64,000 nt of DNA from Streptomyces griseoloalbus (GTDB lineage Bacteria > Actinomycetota > Actinomycetes > Streptomycetales > Streptomycetaceae), in NCBI GenBank assembly GCA_014650015.1, contig BMUD01000018.1, forward strand, positions 100,946 through 164,945. Reading direction: 5' to 3'. The notes under the pieces are model-generated. The model worked only from the letters and a program-made list of their open reading frames with translations, was not told the origin of the DNA and searched no databases. The position numbers were made by a program, and so were the translations under genes. Within the stretch, counting starts at the first letter, position 1, and each line of letters starts with the position of its first letter. Below, piece by piece: positions 58,515-64,000 of the stretch.

Positions 58515-58986
58515 GACCGCAGTCCTCTTCGACCTCGCCTTCTGGCTGGCCACACCCGTCTGGCTGCTCATGATCCTCGCCCCGGCGTGGGGCCCGACCG
58601 CCCGGATCGCCGGGTCACCACTGACCGTGCTGCCCGTCCTGCTCGTCTACTTCGCGCTCGCGGTGCCGGTGTTCCCCGAACTCTGGACCACGGTCAGCGA
58701 TCCGAATCTCGTCGCCTTCCGCGAACTGACGGCACTCCCGGACGGCGCGGGAGCCATCTGGGCTCAGGTCATCGCCTGGGACCTCCTGATCGGGCAGTGG
58801 ATGTACCGGGAGGCGCGGCGGCTGGGCATCTCCGCCTGGCTGATGGGGCCGCTGCTGATCCTCACCGTCCTGCTGTCACCCTGTGGACTGCTGGTGTTCC
58901 TGGGGCTGCGGGCGAGGTCACGACGTCTGGAACGCGACAACCGCGCGGCTGCGAGTGCCGTGCACGAGGCAGCGAAAGCCGGCTGA
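58513..58986 (+). CDS. ABA4-like (DUF4281) membrane protein
   Basis: A 157-residue protein with four predicted membrane helices. LFDLAFWLATPVWLLMILAP, FRELTALPDGAGAIWAQVIA and DLLIGQWMYREARRLGISAW are the ABA4/DUF4281 pattern; the plant member affects neoxanthin formation, bacterial function is unknown. AAGGAG lies 8 bases before the ATG. Divergent from, and probably controlled by, the MerR regulator. Confidence 0.78.
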   Translation: MTAVLFDLAFWLATPVWLLMILAPAWGPTARIAGSPLTVLPVLLVYFALAVPVFPELWTTVSDPNLVAFRELTALPDGAGAIWAQVIAWDLLIGQWMYREARRLGISAWLMGPLLILTVLLSPCGLLVFLGLRARSRRLERDNRAAASAVHEAAKAG

Positions 58987-59295
58987 TCCGGCTCCTCGCG
59001 GGCCTCACCGCGTCGGAGGCGGGCCAAGCCAGCGCTCCATGAACGTTTGCGCCCGCGTTGACTCGAAGGAGCTGAGCGGCGGCAAACCCTGACGTCACAG
59101 CGGGGCTGCCGACGTGACGGGCTCGGGAAACCCGAAGGGATGAACGCTGCGCGAACTCCGTCCGACGCGGCGATCGAGCCCGCACACTGCGACATGCGTA
59201 TCCACATCCGTGCTCTCCGGCGGGCCTGCGCGGCGCATCGCGTACGCGGCGCCGACGCGGCCTTGCGAGAGGGCGAGGCGATGGAGGGGGGAAGG

Positions 59296-61194
59296 GTGGC
59301 GCAGCGGCGCACTCCGTTCGGTGACAGAGCCCGCTACTGGTTCGACAGCACGCTGGCCCGCGGTGCCGCCGCTCTCGTCGGCTGGATGGCGCTGCTGTGC
59401 CTGGCCGTCGTCGTCCCGGCCAGCGCGGTGCTGGTGTGGACCGACCCTGACGTGCCGGCGTCCCTGACGGACCGGCTGGCGAAGGTATGGCACCTCACCG
59501 GGGAGACACTGCGGCTGGGCGGTGCGACCGGTACGCCGCTGCGGGTGATGACGTCGATGCTGCTCGCACTGGTCACCCTGCTGTACGTCTCGACGCTCGT
59601 CGGCCTGATCACGACGGCGCTCACGGAGCGGCTCACCGCGTTGCGGCGGGGCCGTTCCACCGTGCTCGAACACGGGCACGCCGTGGTCCTGGGGTGGTCG
59701 GAGCAGGTCTTCACGGTGGTGAGCGAGCTGGTGGCCGCCAACGCCAACCAGCGGCGCGGCGCGGTGGCGGTGCTGGCCGACCGGGACAAGACCCTCATGG
59801 AGGAGGCACTGAGCACGAAGGTGGGCCCCGCCGGCCGTACGCGGCTGATCTGCCGCAGCGGTCCCACCACCGACCCGGCCGTGCTCCCCCTGACCAGCCC
59901 GGCCACGGCCGGTGTCGTGCTGATCCTCCCTCACGACGAGCCCCACGCCGATGCGGAGGTGGTCAAGACACTGCTGGCGCTCAGGGCGGTCCTGGCCGGA
60001 GAGAGAACCCGTCCGCCCGTCGTCGCCGCCGTCCGGGACGACCGGTACCGCCTGGCCGCCTGTCTCGCCGCCGGACCGGGCGGCATCGTCCTGGAGAGTG
60101 ACACCGTCACCGCCCGGCTGATCGTCCAGGCCGCCCGCCGCCCCGGGCTCTCCCTCGTTCACCAGGAACTCCTCGACTTCGCCGGCGACGAGTTCTACCT
60201 GATCACCGAGCCGGCCCTGACCGGCCGCCCGTTCGGCGACGCGCTGCTGTCCTACCCGACGTCGAGCGTCGTCGGCATCATGCGAGGAGACACCCCCCTG
60301 CTCAACCCGCCGCCGGAGACACCCATCGCTGCGGACGACCTGCTCGTCGTCATCTCCCGCGACGACGACACGGCCTGGCTGGGCGACTGCGTGGACCTGG
60401 TCGAGGAGACGGCGATGGCATCCGGCCCTTCGACGCCCGCGCGAGCGGAGCGGGTTCTCCTGCTGGGCTGGAATCGTCGAGCACCACTCATAGTCGACCA
60501 GCTGCGACGCCGCGCCCGGCCCGGATCAGCCGTCGACGTGGTGGCGGACCAGGGTGAAGCGACGGTCCGGCAGGTGAACGAGGCCGACGCGACCAGCGGT
60601 ACCGGTCTGTGCCTGACACTGCACCACGGGGACGTCACCCGACCCGAAACCCTGCGACGTCTGGACGTCTACTCCTACGACAGTGTGATCGTGCTCGGCC
60701 GGGACCCCGTCCCCGGACAGCCTCCGGACGACCCCGACAACCGCACGCTCGTCACCCTCCTGCTGCTGCGCCAACTCGAGGAAGCCACCGGGCGCGCACT
60801 GCCGGTTGTCACCGAACTGATCGACGACCGCAACCGGGCGCTGGCCCCCATCGGCCCCGGAGCCGACGTGATCATCAGTGGCACGCTCATCGGCCTGCTC
60901 ATGGCGCAGATCTCCCAGAACCCGCACCTGGCAGCCGTGTTCGAGGAACTGTTCTCCGCAGACGGCACCGGTGTCCGCCTGCGGCCGGCGACCGACTATG
61001 TACTGCCCGGGCGTGAGACGTCCTTCGCCACGGTGGTGGCCGCGGCACGTCATCGAGGTGAGTGCGCCATCGGCTACCGCGGCCACGACGACTCCTCGAC
61101 GAGCCCCGGCTACGGCGTGCGGGTCAATCCGCCCAAGGACGAGCGGCGCCGCTGGACGGCCGAGGACGAAGTGGTCGTCATCGGCAGGGACTGA
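59296..61194 (+). CDS. CASTOR/POLLUX-like putative ion channel with RCK domains
   Basis: A 632-residue membrane protein. Two N-terminal helices (about 20-45 and 75-105) flank a pore-like segment. Two cytosolic nucleotide-binding regions follow (HAVVLGWSEQVFTVVSELVA; RVLLLGWNRRAPLIVDQLRR), as in plant CASTOR/POLLUX and RCK-gated K+ channels. GTG 59296 has GGAGG 8 bases upstream and places RRTPFGDRARYWFD at the N-terminus as in homologs; ATG 59281 is an alternative. Ion specificity cannot be told. Confidence 0.78.
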   Translation: MAQRRTPFGDRARYWFDSTLARGAAALVGWMALLCLAVVVPASAVLVWTDPDVPASLTDRLAKVWHLTGETLRLGGATGTPLRVMTSMLLALVTLLYVSTLVGLITTALTERLTALRRGRSTVLEHGHAVVLGWSEQVFTVVSELVAANANQRRGAVAVLADRDKTLMEEALSTKVGPAGRTRLICRSGPTTDPAVLPLTSPATAGVVLILPHDEPHADAEVVKTLLALRAVLAGERTRPPVVAAVRDDRYRLAACLAAGPGGIVLESDTVTARLIVQAARRPGLSLVHQELLDFAGDEFYLITEPALTGRPFGDALLSYPTSSVVGIMRGDTPLLNPPPETPIAADDLLVVISRDDDTAWLGDCVDLVEETAMASGPSTPARAERVLLLGWNRRAPLIVDQLRRRARPGSAVDVVADQGEATVRQVNEADATSGTGLCLTLHHGDVTRPETLRRLDVYSYDSVIVLGRDPVPGQPPDDPDNRTLVTLLLLRQLEEATGRALPVVTELIDDRNRALAPIGPGADVIISGTLIGLLMAQISQNPHLAAVFEELFSADGTGVRLRPATDYVLPGRETSFATVVAAARHRGECAIGYRGHDDSSTSPGYGVRVNPPKDERRRWTAEDEVVVIGRD

Positions 61195-61409
61195 CGGACG
61201 GCTTCGCCGGGGCGGGACCGCCCTCCGGCACCGGAACACCGGTCAAGGTGGCACGCCGCAAGAAGCGGGCGGGTACGTCTGGGGTCCCGGACATCCCTCT
61301 CACCTCGTGGGGAACACGATCTCCGGCTGAATCGCGGGGGTTGCCGGCGCCCCGCACTGCTCCGGCATGACAAGCTGTGCTGGCCCACCCCCGAACCCAG
61401 GAGGTCACC

Positions 61410-61652
61410 ATGACCGCAGAGCCCGCATCTACGGAAGGTTCGGAGCCGGCTGCCCCCGAGACGCCCCCTCTGGCGCCGGACAGCGACGGCAACTACGACC
61501 TCAAGCGCAAGTTCCGTGAAGCCCTGGCGCGCAAGCGCGGTGCGCAGACGGACGCGGCCAATGTCGCCGCCAACTCCGATGGGTCGAAGGTGCGTGCCGC
61601 GCACGGCCCGGCTGCGGGCCAGCGGTCGTTCAGGCGCAAGAGCGGCGGCTGA
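61410..61652 (+). CDS. DUF5302 domain protein
   Basis: An 80-residue Streptomyces protein with an acidic N-terminus and the DUF5302 core [19 protein letters not shown]. The ending RSFRRKSGG is characteristic. Function unknown. AGGAGG precedes the ATG. Confidence 0.85.
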   Translation: MTAEPASTEGSEPAAPETPPLAPDSDGNYDLKRKFREALARKRGAQTDAANVAANSDGSKVRAAHGPAAGQRSFRRKSGG

Positions 61653-62355
61653 GTCGATCAGTCCCGCGGTCCGGCCGCTCTACCGGCACCTCGCGAGCTG
61701 TTCACTCGCGCCCGGTGGCGTAGCCGGCGGTCTCGCCCGCGGGAGGGCCCAACTGCGGCCGGCGCGGCTCGGTGGCGCCGCCGCACTGGGATTTCCGGCC
61801 AGACGTCCGGCCGCCGGCGTTGCACGGTGGCCGGGTCGTGACTGACGGCCCGGTGCCACGCCGTCGCGTCCGGCCGTTCCCCGCCGGCGTCACCACCGGA
61901 GCCGTCCGCGTCACTGATCATTCCCCCACTGCACAAGCACGAGCGGTCCGACTTGAGGCAGGACGGTCGGCTGTTGCGGAATTCAGGCCGGCAAGTACGT
62001 GGGCGCCGCTGCGCGGGGAACGACGCGGGCGCGGACACGGCGGCGCGAGGCCCTCGACAGCGCATCCTTCACCCCCGGCGACAGCTGACCGGACACGCCG
62101 ATCGATGTACTCTCCGGACAACGCCCTTGACCCGCAGAAGCAGGCAGGGAGCAGACACATCGGGAGTTGGTCCATGTTCCGAACAATGTTCAAGTCCAAG
62201 ATCTAGCATCTGGGCGTTTGCGCAGGTCAGAGGCATGGTAGGACCGCTCAGGTCAGCAAATGGTCAGCATCGGGTGCGAGGGCGTCCTGGCTTGCTGATC
62301 GCCGCGGCGGGGGCCTGGGCGCGGATGCCCGGCTCCTGCTCGGAAGGTGCGTCAC
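61653..62355. other. Gene-poor stretch before the integrase remnant
   Basis: No tRNA, no att-like repeat and no long coding frame recognised. A 33-codon frame at 62105-62206 (start MYSPDNALDP, end FRTMFKSKI) lacks a Shine-Dalgarno and is doubtful. Local composition is less GC-biased than elsewhere, as expected near integrated DNA. Confidence 0.45.
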
Positions 62356-63483
62356 GTGGCTCGTCAACTCGCCCGCGGTATGGGGTCGTTCTTCAAAGAC
62401 TGCGGCTGTGCCAGGCCGACGCGGTGCCCGCACCCGTACACGATCCGTTTCCGTAACGGTCTGGGGAAGCAGGTCGAGGAGGGCGGGTTCGGCACGCAGG
62501 ATGACGCGATCGATCGCCTCACGCAGATCTATGCGGAGAAGAACGGCGCCGTCTGTCGTGGAAGCGCGCCGGGAGCTGGGGCAGAAGACGGTCGCGGACT
62601 ACGCGAAGCAGTGGCTGCCCCGCCAGCGCCGGATGACCGCATACTCCACGGGCGAGCACGTCAACAGCTCCATCAACGTCCATATCATTCCGCGCCTGGG
62701 CTCACGGAAGCTGATATCCGTAACTCCCATCTTGGTGGAGCGTTTCTTGGACGAGTTGGAGGCCGACGGTGTCGGCCGGGGCAATCAGGTCAACATCCTG
62801 CGCACCCTCAAGGCGATTCTGCGGACGCCTACGACAAGGGCGCGATGGCGGGTGACCCGATCAAGGGAGTGCAAGAGCCGGAGTACGTGCGCCAGAGGGT
62901 GGTCATTCCGGACGGCCTATCTGAAGCAGGCTCTGGCTGTCGCGGGTGACGACCTTGCTCTGGAGATCGTGATGATGGCCGGGTGCGGACTACGAAACGG
63001 CGAAGCCCGGGCCGTGAATATCCACAACATGGTGGCGGACGACGTGTACCGGGTGCACGAGCAGATCCACTCCAACACGCACCGGCCGGCGAAGCTGAAG
63101 CACCGCAAGGCGGGGGAGTTCCGCGAGGTTCCGCTACCCCGCTCGGTACGGGAGGCGATCGAACGCCATGAGGCGAAGCACGGCACGACGAAGGAGGGGT
63201 ATCTGCTGCGGGGACCGAGCGGGTACTACACGGAGCCGATGGAACGCCGACGCGTCCGCACGCTCTTCAATGAACTGCCCTCAGTGGACGGGATGGGATG
63301 TACGGCTTCCGGCACTACTTCGCCTCCAACGCGCTGGGCAGCGGCATCCCGATCACCGACGTGGCCGAGTGGATGGGGCACAAGTCGATCGAGGAGACAT
63401 ACCGCACCTACCGGCACCTGATGCCAGGGAGCATCACCAAGGCGGCCCGGGTCCTGGACGCAGGACTCTGGGACGCGGCTTGA
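62356..63483 (+). pseudogene. Decayed tyrosine recombinase (phage-type integrase)
   Basis: The protein is recoverable only by changing frame about four times, near 62548, 62820, 62917 and 63292. Parts in order: SFFKDCGC...YTIRFRNGLGKQ (arm-binding), KTVADYAKQWLPRQRRMTAY (core-binding), AGCGLRNGEARAVNIH with the catalytic Arg, and MYGFRHYFASNALGSG...GHKSIEETYRTYRHL with the second Arg, His and nucleophile Tyr. The HxxR motif has Tyr for His. Multiple frameshifts mean loss of function. GTG 62356 has GGAAGG upstream. Confidence 0.8.
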
Positions 63484-63874
63484 CGCCGTGGCGAAACCCG
63501 TCGGCGCTGCCCGCTGGTTCGGCCGCACCGGCATCATTCTTAGGGGAAACGTCCCGGGTACCGCTCCCGCACACGTCGACACAGGGACGCGTAGCACCTG
63601 CGGACGATGCTGGGCCAGGCTCACCAGCATGGACTGCCGCGGGGACTGCGGCGGGTCCCGCGCTGACGGACGCGTACGGGGCCGCAGGACGGTTCGGCTA
63701 CAGGTACCTGACTTCGATCTGGGCGGTCAGTGGTGGCCGCGCCGCCCGCGTCCTGGGCGGGCAGTGGATCAACGATCCTGCCCGCCGGGGCACGCTGGGC
63801 AGCGAACGCCGAGAACGGCGCAGAAAGGGTCTGTACGGTGAGCGGTGTGACTCCCGAGCTGGAAGCGACAGTTG
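63484..63874. other. Gap between integrase remnant and IS256-type transposase
   Basis: No gene recognised. The left inverted repeat of the IS element should lie here, perhaps near 63825 (GGGTCTGTACGG), but the right end is outside the window so it cannot be confirmed. Confidence 0.35.
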
Positions 63875-64000
63875 ATGACTGACGTGGCGAGTGACATCGA
63901 GGTCGGGGAGGCCGTTGTGAGTGGGGCGGGCGCCGTGGATGACGGTCTGGTCGCCGAGCTGGTGGCCCGGGCTCAGGCCGGTGGGGTGAAGCTCACCGGG
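63875..64000 (+). mobile_element. IS256-family transposase, 5' part, cut by the window edge
   Basis: The first 42 residues of a transposase: LVAELVARAQAGGVKLTG is the conserved IS256-family N-terminal motif, preceded by a short acidic stretch. The frame is open to the window end. It follows a decayed integrase, consistent with an insertion hot spot. Confidence 0.75.

Noticed and set aside
61653-62355. tRNA or att site for the integrase
   Set aside because: No cloverleaf, no T-loop GTTC-type motif in context and no direct repeat around the integrase was found by eye.

Overview
The window is high-GC actinobacterial DNA, almost certainly Streptomyces. The support is strong G/C bias at codon third positions, frequent GTG starts, GTGA/ATGA overlapping gene junctions, and families typical of the genus: an XRE/DUF397/ATPase triad, two ECF41 sigma factors, DUF5302, a CASTOR/POLLUX-like channel, aztABCD zinc uptake genes and a bxl xylobiose operon.

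Layout. 1-3.8 kb: an RTX-repeat secreted protein, remnants of TetR and AraC regulators, and a LysR regulator divergent from a RidA-monooxygenase fusion. 3.8-10.5 kb: bxlR-bxlEFG-bxlA for uptake and hydrolysis of xylo-oligosaccharides; the LacI-type repressor is frameshifted, but a matching operator sits before bxlE. 10.8-12.5 kb: XRE/DUF397/anti-sigma-like ATPase triad. 12.7-18.2 kb: two ECF41 sigma factors among the redox enzymes that usually accompany them (NADH dehydrogenase-like, NmrA-type reductase, AhpD-like decarboxylase), with Tn3 and DUF6624 remnants. 18.3-20.5 kb: DUF2267 and a PolX/PHP DNA polymerase.

20.7-48.2 kb is a zinc-homeostasis island and the most interesting part. Candidate Zur boxes lie at about 21.94, 26.02, 34.95, 39.07, 42.97 and 43.86 kb. 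They bracket (i) a FecCD-type metallophore importer and a cytosolic beta-propeller; (ii) a YcaO RiPP cluster with a 37-residue precursor, an E1-like partner, a CocE-type hydrolase, YcaO, a SagB-like dehydrogenase and two ABC exporters; (iii) a PLP/sulfur cassette (Y4yA-type decarboxylase, cysteine-synthase/rhodanese fusion, cysteine desulfurase) followed by a methyltransferase; and (iv) a Zur-type repressor, a His-rich protein, a CobW metallochaperone, a Cys-free ribosomal protein bL32 and aztABCD with a duplicated aztD. My inference is that the island makes, exports and re-imports a zinc-binding modified peptide or small metallophore while running general zinc-starvation responses. That product is not established.

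48.2-53.4 kb: a sulfonate ABC transporter, a Cys-less Rrf2 regulator and an SfnB-like flavin monooxygenase, sharing a 15-bp motif upstream of both outer promoters. 53.8-61.7 kb: a DUF2236 oxygenase with tandem repeats, a broken TPR-like gene, a ferric-reductase-like membrane protein, a cobalamin riboswitch before a [2Fe-2S] protein, MerR/ABA4-like divergent genes, a POLLUX-like channel and DUF5302. 62.3-64 kb: a decayed tyrosine integrase and the 5' end of an IS256-type transposase, suggesting the edge of an old integrated element.
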